Part shown: positions 19,513 through 28,074 of the stretch, in pieces
How positions within the stretch are numbered: position 1 is the first letter of the stretch
Layout of the letters: each line of letters opens with the position of its first letter
Assembly: GCA_965262255.1 (NCBI GenBank)
Contig: OZ253505.1
Coordinates: 248,001-312,000 of the forward strand
Source of the DNA: JANQQC01 sp965262255
GTDB lineage: Bacteria > Pseudomonadota > Alphaproteobacteria > Caulobacterales > Hyphomonadaceae
Direction: 5' to 3'
Length of the DNA stretch: 64,000 nt
Made by a program: the position numbers and the translations under genes
The notes under the pieces: model-generated
What the model was told of the DNA's origin: nothing
The model's database searches: none
What the model saw: only the letters and a program-made list of their open reading frames with translations

Positions 19513-19886
19513 GTAATCGATTTTCTGAAAAAGGATTTACCCTAATCGAGGTACTCGTTGGCCTTGCCCTGCTTTCGATCGCGTCCATTGGGATCATTCA
19601 CTCCGTAAAGCTCAATATCAAAACAGCAAGAGTAATTGAAACTCTTGCCCTTGGGGCAATTGTCGCCGAAAATTATATCGTCGATTTTAGACTTGAAGGA
19701 GGAGTATTAAAAATTGGAACAACTGCATCGGTAGTTTCATCCGGTAACAGACAGTGGCAAGTCGTACACACAATTTCGGAAACGGAGACTAGTCTTTTAG
19801 TTCAATTTAAAGTTGAAGTCAGCGACCTGAATGATCCACAAGGCCCCGTTGTTGAACGCATTACATATACTAGGTTAATGTTTTGA
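19509..19886 (+). CDS. gspI: Minor pseudopilin GspI
   Basis: A 125-residue product with the prepilin motif EKGFTLIEVLVGLALLSIAS right at the N terminus and a short globular domain containing RQWQVVHTIS. The ATG at 19509 overlaps the gspH stop. Size and position between gspH and gspJ identify it as the tip-complex protein GspI. Confidence 0.9.
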   Translation: MSNRFSEKGFTLIEVLVGLALLSIASIGIIHSVKLNIKTARVIETLALGAIVAENYIVDFRLEGGVLKIGTTASVVSSGNRQWQVVHTISETETSLLVQFKVEVSDLNDPQGPVVERITYTRLMF

Positions 19887-20497
19887 GAAACGAAGCTGGA
19901 TTCACTCTAATTGAGGTTCTAGTCGCACTTGCGATTACGGCCATCTTGTCAATGATGGGCCTTGCCTCCATTAATAGTGTCATGCGAACGAGTGACGGAC
20001 TTGAATCTACAATAGAGTCGACCCAAAGTTTAGAATTGACACGGGCTATCCTGCGCAGTGATTTGTCTCAGATTTCCAGACGACATGCCCGAGATAAGTT
20101 TGCTTCCCCCTTTGTGTCTGCGTTCACGGGCAACGACCAAACAAACGAGAACTTGCTTATGAGCTTCGTGACAGCGGGAAGACCGTCTATTGGACGCAGT
20201 GTGCAATTACCCTCTCTTCATTTCGTAGAGTACGTTTATAGAGAGAATAGTTTAATCCGGCGGACACGGCCATACATTGATGCAGCGCCCCAGCATAAAA
20301 CGAGTGAACGAGTTTTGATTTCGGGTATAAACCAGGTAGAAATACAATTCTGGTCTAAACAAACTTGGTTAGAATACTGGGATTTTCAGATTGCGTTGCG
20401 TGAGAAAGCTCCTTTTCCTGCGGCAGTTTGGATTACATTCAACCATGACCGGTATGGAAAACTTGAAAACAAATTTATGACTAATATCCAGCAATGA
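19883..20497 (+). CDS. gspJ: Minor pseudopilin GspJ
   Basis: The 204-residue protein starts with a very short leader and NEAGFTLIEVLVALAITAIL, followed by a larger globular domain with DLSQISRR, LHFVEYVYRENSLIRR and a C-terminal P-A-A-V-W-I-T-F strand typical of GspJ. Start is a TTG overlapping the gspI stop; no in-frame ATG lies near. It ends four bases into gspK. Confidence 0.9.
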   Translation: MRNEAGFTLIEVLVALAITAILSMMGLASINSVMRTSDGLESTIESTQSLELTRAILRSDLSQISRRHARDKFASPFVSAFTGNDQTNENLLMSFVTAGRPSIGRSVQLPSLHFVEYVYRENSLIRRTRPYIDAAPQHKTSERVLISGINQVEIQFWSKQTWLEYWDFQIALREKAPFPAAVWITFNHDRYGKLENKFMTNIQQ

Positions 20498-21480
20498 CAA
20501 AACGTAAACACGAATCTGGGATGGCTTTGATTACCGTGCTGATGATCATCAGTACCATGTCGTTGTTTGCCCTTATCATAATAGATTCGGTTAAGTTTGC
20601 ATCGCGTACAAGTATCAATTTCGCGAATAATCATCAAATGAGAATGTTCGCTGATTCTGCGGAGACAGTTATTAACCACAATCTGAAAAGATTATTGTTG
20701 GATACCTCTAACTTAGATGTTCGCCTCAATCAAATGGCAAACAGTCATTTCGTATTTGAAATTCCCGATGGTTCAATTCAAGGCCATGTCACAGATGGTA
20801 AAAATTGCTTCAACATCAACAGCATAACAAAGATCGAGGGACAAACTGGTCTTGTCGGCTCTGAAGAAAACGCCAAGGTATTTGAAACACTTCTTATTGA
20901 ACTTGGAGTTGAAATAAACCTTGCGAAAACCATTACTGCAGAAGCTATTGATTGGATAGATACAGACGAACAAGCGATCTTTATGGGAGCGGAAGATGAC
21001 TACTATATGACGCTAGATAGCCCTTATAGAACGGGAAGAACCTTTATGATGGATGTCAGTGAGTTGCATGCACTCCGTTCAATGACACCTGAAATCTTCA
21101 AACAGATCCGCCCCTTTCTTTGCACAGATGACTCTTTAGAATTTCGAACTCTTAACGTTAACACTATTCAGATCGAAAAAGCTCCTCTTTTTGCGGCATA
21201 TCTCGGAGAAACGATTACAACTGAAGACGTGCTGAGACTGTTTACATTCTTACCAAACTCAAATTACACATCTGTAAACGAATATTTTCAGAACCATAAT
21301 ATAGACACAAGCGAACTGGGAATAAATATTGACAAGCGTTTTTCAACTAACACACGGCTCTTTCATGTAAATTCTGTCATCCGTTACAGAGAAAGCGTCG
21401 CGGAAACTTGGGTAAAATTTGAAATTGATAATCAGAATAACGTAATTAAACTAGATTGGCGTTACGGATCAATAGAATGA
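20494..21480 (+). CDS. gspK: Minor pseudopilin GspK
   Basis: The 328-residue protein is the large pseudopilin that caps the tip. The N terminus is ESGMALITVLMIISTM, lacking the Glu at +5 as usual for GspK, then CFNINSI, a helical insert with AITAEAIDWIDTDEQ-like residues (AEAIDWIDTDE, about 149-159) and LDSPYRTGRTFMMDVSEL. These are characteristic GspK blocks. It overlaps gspL by four bases. Confidence 0.92.
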   Translation: MTKRKHESGMALITVLMIISTMSLFALIIIDSVKFASRTSINFANNHQMRMFADSAETVINHNLKRLLLDTSNLDVRLNQMANSHFVFEIPDGSIQGHVTDGKNCFNINSITKIEGQTGLVGSEENAKVFETLLIELGVEINLAKTITAEAIDWIDTDEQAIFMGAEDDYYMTLDSPYRTGRTFMMDVSELHALRSMTPEIFKQIRPFLCTDDSLEFRTLNVNTIQIEKAPLFAAYLGETITTEDVLRLFTFLPNSNYTSVNEYFQNHNIDTSELGINIDKRFSTNTRLFHVNSVIRYRESVAETWVKFEIDNQNNVIKLDWRYGSIE

Positions 21481-22670
21481 GTACTTGGCTAGTTATTTTT
21501 ATAGGGATGTCACCAGACGATGAAGTTGTCTGGCGTGAAATAGACGCTACCGGAAATATAATCGGCAGTGGAACGGGATTTCTTTCGTATGCCGCTGAAA
21601 TTGAAGCGGAGAATGTTGCGATTGTCGTTTCAGGAGTACACGTAACCTGTATCGACAATGTTTCGGTTAACGTGAAAACAGAAAAAGAAGCAAGGTCTCT
21701 AGCACAGTTTGCAATTGAAGACGATCTTGCGTGTAAGTTGGGTGATGCGCACGTTGTTTTAGCACCGCAAAAACTTGATGATGAGTCTGCTGATCGTACT
21801 CTGTTCGCCGTCAGCGAAGAATTTATGAATTCCCTAGTTGACGCATTGAAATCGAACGAAATTGAAGCGGATATAGTTGTTCCAGATTATTCTTGTATAA
21901 ACAATACAGACGATTCGGCCAATGCTATCATCGCGAAAGATTATTTGTCCGTTAGGTATGGAGAATGGGGAGCAAGTATTGATCTCTCACTTAGTCCGGA
22001 CTTCGTAAGTTCAATTCTCAATACTAAGGCAGAGAACTTGAAATTGGAATGTGTTGCAGCCTACCCTAGCGTCGATCCCGCTCAATATGGTTTTCCAAAG
22101 AACCAAGTGGATGCATTTGACCTGATAGCTTCTAATATTCCTGATGTTGACGTTAATCTCTTACAGGGTGCCTACTCCGCTAGTTCCAATACGAGTTTTC
22201 TTAGAACACCTAATATTATTACGGTTGGAGTGATCGTAGCGATCTCAATTCTTGCGAATATCGGTGTCACATTCTTAGAAATTTCACAAATCAACTCAAA
22301 AACGTCTAATCTTATTGTCGAAACGAGAGAGCTCTTTCAGAAATCGTTCCCGCAATTGGGAAATGTTCGTGACATTCGCACACAACTTAGGTTTATTGAG
22401 TCTCAGAATGCATCCGGCGAACCGGATTTTCTGGTTTTAACCTCGTTGCTATCCATTGGTATTGAAAGAACCAATGGTATTAGTGTTCAGAGTGTTCGGT
22501 TTGATACGAATAGTTCTGAATTGATAGTCAACGTACTGTTCGACTCTTTTAATTCCCTAGCGCAGCTAACGGCTACAATAGAATCTCTAGGCGGATCCGT
22601 TGCAGACGCAGGTTCACAGCAAGCCGGGCAGCGCCGTTCTGGAGAACTTGTGATAAGGAGGATTCGATGA
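21477..22670 (+). CDS. gspL: Type II secretion protein GspL
   Basis: Inner-membrane protein that connects the GspE ATPase to GspM. The protein has an N-terminal cytoplasmic actin-like domain of weak sequence conservation, a single membrane helix at about residues 244-262, and a periplasmic ferredoxin-like domain. I start at the ATG at 21477 (ATGA overlap with the gspK stop) instead of an earlier in-frame codon at 21456. Assignment rests mainly on position, length (397 residues) and topology. Confidence 0.8.
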   Translation: MSTWLVIFIGMSPDDEVVWREIDATGNIIGSGTGFLSYAAEIEAENVAIVVSGVHVTCIDNVSVNVKTEKEARSLAQFAIEDDLACKLGDAHVVLAPQKLDDESADRTLFAVSEEFMNSLVDALKSNEIEADIVVPDYSCINNTDDSANAIIAKDYLSVRYGEWGASIDLSLSPDFVSSILNTKAENLKLECVAAYPSVDPAQYGFPKNQVDAFDLIASNIPDVDVNLLQGAYSASSNTSFLRTPNIITVGVIVAISILANIGVTFLEISQINSKTSNLIVETRELFQKSFPQLGNVRDIRTQLRFIESQNASGEPDFLVLTSLLSIGIERTNGISVQSVRFDTNSSELIVNVLFDSFNSLAQLTATIESLGGSVADAGSQQAGQRRSGELVIRRIR

Positions 22671-23131
22671 TCAACTGGTGGACATCCTTAACACAAAGAG
22701 AACGAATACTAATTTCTGTTGCCGGGATTCTCGCGATTTTGTTCTTGATATTTCAGTTCATCGTTAGACCGTCTTGGGAAACAAAAGAGCGAGCTGAACG
22801 AGCGTTTGCCAACGCTATGGAAGAATGGAACGCGGTGCAAAGAGCCGCAGGAACTAGTACCACACGACAGAATTTTTCAACAAGTAATCAACCGCTTCAG
22901 TCAGTTGTTACAAATACTGCAGACTATTATAGTTTAACCATAACGCGCCTTTTACCAGATGAGTCAAACAATTTGAGTGTTTGGATGGACTCTGTTAATA
23001 GTCAATCGTTTTTTTCTTGGTTGAAAGAACTAGAAACGAACCATGGTATACGTGTACGGCAAGCGTCGGTTAGGCAGGATGCGGATACAGACACGATTAG
23101 TCTGAATGTATATCTCTCCCGAAGTTTATAG
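22667..23131 (+). CDS. gspM: Type II secretion protein GspM
   Basis: The 154-residue protein begins WWTSLTQRERILISVAGIL, the short cytoplasmic tail and first half of a single membrane helix typical of GspM, followed by a periplasmic ferredoxin-like domain. It overlaps gspL by four bases and completes the inner-membrane platform. No gspN or prepilin peptidase gene follows. Confidence 0.85.
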   Translation: MINWWTSLTQRERILISVAGILAILFLIFQFIVRPSWETKERAERAFANAMEEWNAVQRAAGTSTTRQNFSTSNQPLQSVVTNTADYYSLTITRLLPDESNNLSVWMDSVNSQSFFSWLKELETNHGIRVRQASVRQDADTDTISLNVYLSRSL

Positions 23132-23158
23132 TCATGGATCAGTAATTGCGAAATCAAT

Positions 23159-23719
23159 ATGTATAAGCATGTGAAGCCAAACCTTACAGCAACTATGAAT
23201 TGCTCACTGCAGATACTATTAGCGGTGCTGACTTCGTTTATGCTGATGTCCTGCATTCCTACAAAACTGCCGAGTACAGCAGGCAACATTGCTAGTTCCA
23301 ATGGAGTAATCGATCAAAACACCGAAACTGATTCAGAACAAATTATTTCGATCGGCGACTTACCTGCTCAAACTTTGCTTTCTGGTCAATGTGGCTTATT
23401 CCTATTCACACCCTTCCCCTCGCCTCGATTTGTTTTTTTTGCGGAATCTTCAACAAACAGTGCAAAAATCGTCATTAACGGGCAGGAATTAGCATTACGT
23501 CTGACACAGACCGACGGAACACTTATGGATCAACATTACACTGACTCTGTATTTTCCTCGAACGATCTGTCCACAGTAAGTGTTTCAATCGACGAGTTTG
23601 AAAGAACCGATATAGGGATAAGGATTGAAACCGGCTTAATAAACATTCAAGATACCAAAGGATGGAGTATAACCGTTCCCGTCAGCGGAAGGACTGCTTG
23701 TTACAGTCAAGATTCGTAG
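23159..23719 (+). CDS. Putative outer-membrane lipoprotein downstream of gspM
   Basis: The 186-residue product has a hydrophobic signal segment ending in a lipobox-like LMSC (Cys at about residue 32). The mature part begins with a flexible stretch and then DLPAQTLLSGQCGLFLF, followed by beta-rich sequence and a final Cys. A second ATG at 23195 would give a more standard 20-residue signal peptide and may be the true start. The position 27 bases after gspM suggests a link with secretion, for example as a pilotin-like or accessory protein, but no family assignment is certain. Confidence 0.6.
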   Translation: MYKHVKPNLTATMNCSLQILLAVLTSFMLMSCIPTKLPSTAGNIASSNGVIDQNTETDSEQIISIGDLPAQTLLSGQCGLFLFTPFPSPRFVFFAESSTNSAKIVINGQELALRLTQTDGTLMDQHYTDSVFSSNDLSTVSVSIDEFERTDIGIRIETGLINIQDTKGWSITVPVSGRTACYSQDS

Positions 23720-23775
23720 CGAAAAATCTTCCGTGAACACAAACTTAACTCTCCTTTATCTCAACAGGTAACGCT

Positions 23776-24495
23776 ATGGTTTTCAAATTTTTCCGAAGGA
23801 TGCTTCCCAAGAGATCGGTCAGTTTGAGTCAGAGGACTATGGCTACCTTATGGAGGCTTCAGGGTGTTTTGAATAAACCAACAGCAAGCGACTTGATCGA
23901 GTCTTTAACAGCAAATGCCGCAAGACAATACGGAATTGACGACTTCACGTCAAATGTTAACGTCGATAAGGATACGAAGGCTAATGCGGCCTCAAGTAAC
24001 AGTTCTACGGTAAAGCCCGCGAAGGAAACTAACCCAAAATTTGGTGAGATCTACAAAGGTGAAATCAAATATGATGACCCTTCCGAAGTCAATTTCCTAA
24101 CTTTCAAAAATTCTTACCTTGAAAACGTGCCCCCGTCAGAAGCATATGTTGATGGCAAGTGGTTCGATATCAAACACTGGAATGAAGTCGTATTTGAAGT
24201 AATCAGAATCTTGGTAGAAAAAAGAGGCGTAGGCGTTCAGGAGATTGCAACACTCCTACCGGAGAACATTAAAATTGGGTACGAAGATGGACTTAAACCA
24301 ATCATTGGTCTCAACTTATCATACATCAACATTAGAAGCCCGCAGGTGTCTTGGAAGTGTATTGAAACACTACACTTGAAATGGGGGATTGACGTTCGAG
24401 TGAGATTTAAGTGGAATGAGAAGGCTAAAGTTGAACTTCGAGGGTTATCGTATGAGATACGAACTTTGCCTAAAGAATTAAACGATGACGAATGA
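23776..24495 (+). CDS. Unknown protein, member 1 of a five-gene tandem paralogue array
   Basis: I do not recognise the family. The 239-residue protein has an N-terminal block VSLSQRTMATLWRLQ (about 15-29) resembling a ribbon-helix-helix DNA-binding start, a low-complexity linker, and a C-terminal domain of about 110 residues with two landmarks: KHWNEVVFEVIRILV (about 134-148) and VRVRFKW (about 208-214), followed by ELRGLSYEIRT. The same landmarks recur in the next four genes. It starts 56 bases after the lipoprotein gene. Most similar to member 2. Confidence 0.65.
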   Translation: MVFKFFRRMLPKRSVSLSQRTMATLWRLQGVLNKPTASDLIESLTANAARQYGIDDFTSNVNVDKDTKANAASSNSSTVKPAKETNPKFGEIYKGEIKYDDPSEVNFLTFKNSYLENVPPSEAYVDGKWFDIKHWNEVVFEVIRILVEKRGVGVQEIATLLPENIKIGYEDGLKPIIGLNLSYINIRSPQVSWKCIETLHLKWGIDVRVRFKWNEKAKVELRGLSYEIRTLPKELNDDE

Positions 24496-24610
24496 TCACA
24501 TCTCAAACTTTCTTGTCTCATTTGATCATTCCGAATGTTTGCACGGGTTTAACAAACACTGAATCGTGACGGCAATAAATCCCAAACTATACATAGCAAG
24601 ATTCGAAAGT

Positions 24611-25351
24611 ATGCCCGTTATTAGAATCACCGACGAAACATTTGACCTTTTGTGCCAGTTGCGAAAGAAAGTACCCGCTGATACACCGGCTGAACTAGTC
24701 GAATGGCTTACTGAAAAAGGAACAGATGACATAGGTATAATCATCAATGCGGACAAGGAGGAAGGCTCAGAGCCACTTGGGGACAATCCGAATACTAGCT
24801 GTAATGAACAACTTCGACACAATGGGGGTAATGAGATTAGTTCAAGCCCCTCAGATAATACCTGCCAGGATGGTTTGTCTGAGGATAGCTTCGCACCCAT
24901 TTATGGAGAAACCATCGCGGTTGCTCCGAATCAACGTAGTCGGCGATCAAGAGAATTCACTAGTTTCAATGCTTCGCAACTAGTGAACGTTAAGCCAATT
25001 CGAGCTCTGGTTAAAGGTCGTTGGTTTAAGATTTCGTATTGGAATCGAGCCGTGTTCGCAGCTATCAAGGCACTTGTTGACGAAGGTGTTGCAATTGAAG
25101 AGATCGTAAGAGTTCTATATCCCCTCATCAAAATTGGCAATCCTAAAGGTTCAGTACCGATAAAAGGGCAAAACATCTCTCATATGTTCATTAACACTCC
25201 TAAAATTTCGTGGCAGTGCGTCGAAAAACTACACGACGGTTGGGGCATAGACATTCGTGTCAGGTTCAGATGGAACAAGAAAGCTCCAGAGGAACTAAGG
25301 GGCAGGTCATACGAGATTCGCACTGGGTACCCTAACCTCGTTGCACTCTAG
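24611..25351 (+). CDS. Unknown protein, member 2 of the paralogue array
   Basis: Start chosen at the ATG at 24611 because the N terminus then aligns with member 3 (MPVIRITDETFDLLCQLR against MPNIEISEDTFKLLCELQ); a GTG at 24566 is possible. The N-terminal 35 residues look like a ribbon-helix-helix or SeqA-like dimerisation motif, followed by a variable acidic linker and the shared C-terminal domain with SYWNRAVFAAIKALV and IRVRFRW, ending ELRGRSYEIRT. This end is nearly the same as in member 1, which indicates a recent duplication. Function unknown. Confidence 0.65.
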   Translation: MPVIRITDETFDLLCQLRKKVPADTPAELVEWLTEKGTDDIGIIINADKEEGSEPLGDNPNTSCNEQLRHNGGNEISSSPSDNTCQDGLSEDSFAPIYGETIAVAPNQRSRRSREFTSFNASQLVNVKPIRALVKGRWFKISYWNRAVFAAIKALVDEGVAIEEIVRVLYPLIKIGNPKGSVPIKGQNISHMFINTPKISWQCVEKLHDGWGIDIRVRFRWNKKAPEELRGRSYEIRTGYPNLVAL

Positions 25352-25520
25352 GCATAGGCAAGTAAACTCGACTATTTTCGTAAATTGAAATTTGTTGTGT
25401 AATTCGGACCAAAACACAAAATCTGTCTGCATTTGGTGGTAGTCTTAGGAAATTATGTACTTGCAACGCTTAAGCGGTTATGTAATAATGAATCAGGCTC
25501 ACTCTTCTCGAGGACTTTGA

Positions 25521-26255
25521 ATGCCGAACATTGAAATCAGCGAAGACACATTTAAGCTGTTGTGTGAACTGCAGCAAAACGAGAAAGTAGCTACGGTCGG
25601 TGAGCTGGTCGAGCGACTAGCGGAACGAGGAGCCTTAAAGATTGGAGTGTCAATAGAATCCGACTCCGTCTACCAAAATGAAGAGGCTGATTCATCGATT
25701 GAGGCAAACCTTGATTCGGTTGGCAAGGCATTCCACTCCAGTAAAGCCTCTCAGATGCGACTAGAAAGCGGGCAGGAAGGAGAATTCGAAGAACTAACTC
25801 TAGCGATTCCTGACCTAGACCACATTGTTCCAACGGTTTTGACTGAATTTCGTTCCAAGGATCTTGTCAACGTCGAAGTTGTAATGGCATACGTAGACGG
25901 AAAACGCTTTTATCACAAGCGTTGGAATCAAACACTCTTCCATGTTATCGAGCTTCTTTTGGGCAGAGGTGTCGGACTCGACGAGATTGTCGATAAACTT
26001 CAAGGATTCGCGACTGTCGGTAAGAACCTTGAGGATTTCCTCAGTTACAACGAAGAACTTGACATTTCGCACAAAATTCAAAATCCCAAGTTTGTATGGC
26101 CTCTGATTGAGAATCTTAGTAGATTTTGGGAGGTTGATGTTGAAATCCATTTCAAATGGGAAAATAACGCAAGATTAGAACTTCGCGGTTTGTCTGCAGA
26201 ATTGAAAACAAACAGACAGGTTGAACATAAATTCAAGCGAAAAAATGACCTCTAA
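25521..26255 (+). CDS. Unknown protein, member 3 of the paralogue array
   Basis: The 244-residue product begins MPNIEISEDTFKLLCELQ (ribbon-helix-helix-like), then ELVERLAERG, an acidic linker, and the shared C-terminal domain with KRWNQTLFHVIELLL and VEIHFKW followed by ELRGLSAELKT. It is separated from member 2 by a 169-base gap, so it may have its own promoter, and overlaps or abuts member 4. Function unknown. Confidence 0.65.
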   Translation: MPNIEISEDTFKLLCELQQNEKVATVGELVERLAERGALKIGVSIESDSVYQNEEADSSIEANLDSVGKAFHSSKASQMRLESGQEGEFEELTLAIPDLDHIVPTVLTEFRSKDLVNVEVVMAYVDGKRFYHKRWNQTLFHVIELLLGRGVGLDEIVDKLQGFATVGKNLEDFLSYNEELDISHKIQNPKFVWPLIENLSRFWEVDVEIHFKWENNARLELRGLSAELKTNRQVEHKFKRKNDL

Positions 26256-27339
26256 TATGTCAGATATCAAACTACAAATTAGCGAACGCACCTACAAGGT
26301 ACTAGAACATTTGCAACTATGGCACGGATTGCATTCACATTCGGAAATACTATCCTACCTAGCTGAAGGGAATCTAAACAACGAACATATCGAAAGTGTA
26401 GACGAAGAACAGGAAAAAGAGAATGGAGATTCGACCCCCCAAGGGATAATAAAAAATGTTCATCCTAACGACTTACATCATACAAAACCAATTTGCGTTA
26501 AAATCGGAGACTTCGAGACTGGCAAATGTTCTTGGCAAGATGTTATGTTTGAAACGATTAGAAAACTCGTTGGAAATGGGATTACCCCGAGAGAAATTGT
26601 GAATACAATGACGATTACTGCCACTACCGATAATTCGTTAGACCCGAACTATCCTCACGAGAAACTATCAAATATACGCTATAATCCACAAGCAACTCCA
26701 CGTCTCTGGGAGGAAGTACGCATTCTTTCCGAAGCCTATGACCTTCCTGTCGAAGTCCAGTTTAGATGGACATATAATGAAAAAGCAGCGTATCCCAGTC
26801 GCCTCGGAGTTGTGAATAGTAAAGAATCTCCAATATTTGACAATCAAATCTCTGAGGCTTTCATTCAAGAAATTAACAGCTATGACGAAGACGAGGTTAA
26901 AGTTCCTGAAACTATCAGTTCGGACAATATTCATTTTCTATCAGATAAACAATTTCTAAAACATTCGTATATAACAAATGCCTTTATTGAAAATCGATTT
27001 ATTAAGTCTGTTAGTTGGATTGAAATACTAAAAGTGTTTTTGATAAATTTGGCTGAAAAACGCTCCTTTACCACGAGAGAACTTATAGCGGAAGTTGAGT
27101 TACCAATCGACGAAGGTGAAGTAGACAAAGAATATTATTCATATATTCAAGTATTAGATTGCTCTATAAAGTACTGTACGGCAACAGAAATCAGTTCAGA
27201 ACTAATTCGACTGGGAAACAAATTCACTATTCTTGTGGAAGTTCATTTACGCTGGCAAGAAGAGGCGGGGTCAAAATTTCCCAATAAACGAAGTATCGTT
27301 ATGGCTGGAAAAACTAATGAATTGTCTAACGAGTATTAA
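26245..27339 (+). CDS. Unknown protein, member 4 of the paralogue array, with duplicated C-terminal domain
   Basis: The protein is longer than its neighbours because the C-terminal domain occurs twice: first with CSWQDVMFETIRKLV and VEVQFRW, then with VSWIEILKVFLINL and VEVHLRW. The N terminus (IKLQISERTYKVLEHLQ) again looks like a ribbon-helix-helix start. I choose the ATG at 26245; an ATG at 26257 is equally possible. It overlaps the end of member 3 by 11 bases. Internal duplication plus tandem gene copies show that this domain is under expansion in this locus. Confidence 0.6.
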   Translation: MTSNMSDIKLQISERTYKVLEHLQLWHGLHSHSEILSYLAEGNLNNEHIESVDEEQEKENGDSTPQGIIKNVHPNDLHHTKPICVKIGDFETGKCSWQDVMFETIRKLVGNGITPREIVNTMTITATTDNSLDPNYPHEKLSNIRYNPQATPRLWEEVRILSEAYDLPVEVQFRWTYNEKAAYPSRLGVVNSKESPIFDNQISEAFIQEINSYDEDEVKVPETISSDNIHFLSDKQFLKHSYITNAFIENRFIKSVSWIEILKVFLINLAEKRSFTTRELIAEVELPIDEGEVDKEYYSYIQVLDCSIKYCTATEISSELIRLGNKFTILVEVHLRWQEEAGSKFPNKRSIVMAGKTNELSNEY

Positions 27340-27354
27340 TAAGATTCTTCAGTT

Positions 27355-28041
27355 ATGATCAAGATATCTGTATCAGAGAAAGCGCTAAGATTGCTGAGAA
27401 TGTTGCAGAATTGGCGACAGAATGGCACCCTTGATGAACTAGTTTCACAGTTGGCAAAAGAAGAACTTTCTCCGAATAATTATTCTTCATTAGGAGTAGG
27501 TAGCCCAAATGTTGACAGAAGTTACGTCACGGAACCTGAAGTAGACCCTCAACATCCTCCAGCCAAAATAGTTTCTGACTGGATATTTGAGACCGACAGT
27601 TCTAACAATGACGGAAATAAATCATCTTCTATCACTAAACTGACCGAACCTGACGGAGAATATTATGATCTAATTGGCGGATGCCCAGAAGATTTCTTTT
27701 TCACAAAAATAATCTCAGTAAAGATTAACTCTATCCCGTATAAGGAATTAACTTGGATCGGATTAATCCGAAGCATGCTCGCCGCAGTGAAGCAACTGGG
27801 ATTTAAACATATAAGTTCAAGACATGGGTGTTGGGTAGACGGTCGTAAAACAAAAGATGGTTGGAAACACTTTCGGGAACTGAACATGTCTATACATCGT
27901 ACTGATGCGTATAGAAGTGGCAAACAAATTGCTGACCTGGCTTTACGTTACAAGATTCCAGTTGAAGTGAAAATTACTTGGAAAAAGAAAGGAAAGTATC
28001 CTTTTTGTAAAGGATTACTGCGAATAGATCCTCGTAATTAG
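27355..28041 (+). CDS. Unknown protein, member 5 of the paralogue array
   Basis: The 228-residue product begins IKISVSEKALRLLRMLQNW, the same type of N terminus as members 2-4, and has the shared C-terminal domain in a more diverged form with LTWIGLIRSMLAAV, an ELNMSIHRTDAYRSGKQIA segment and VEVKITW. It follows member 4 by 15 bases and precedes the cysteine synthase operon by 33 bases. I recall proteins with this ending pattern being common unannotated genes in Proteobacteria, but I cannot name a family. Function unknown. Confidence 0.65.
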   Translation: MIKISVSEKALRLLRMLQNWRQNGTLDELVSQLAKEELSPNNYSSLGVGSPNVDRSYVTEPEVDPQHPPAKIVSDWIFETDSSNNDGNKSSSITKLTEPDGEYYDLIGGCPEDFFFTKIISVKINSIPYKELTWIGLIRSMLAAVKQLGFKHISSRHGCWVDGRKTKDGWKHFRELNMSIHRTDAYRSGKQIADLALRYKIPVEVKITWKKKGKYPFCKGLLRIDPRN

Positions 28042-28074
28042 AGGACGGTTTTAACACTAACGTGAGACTCTTCT

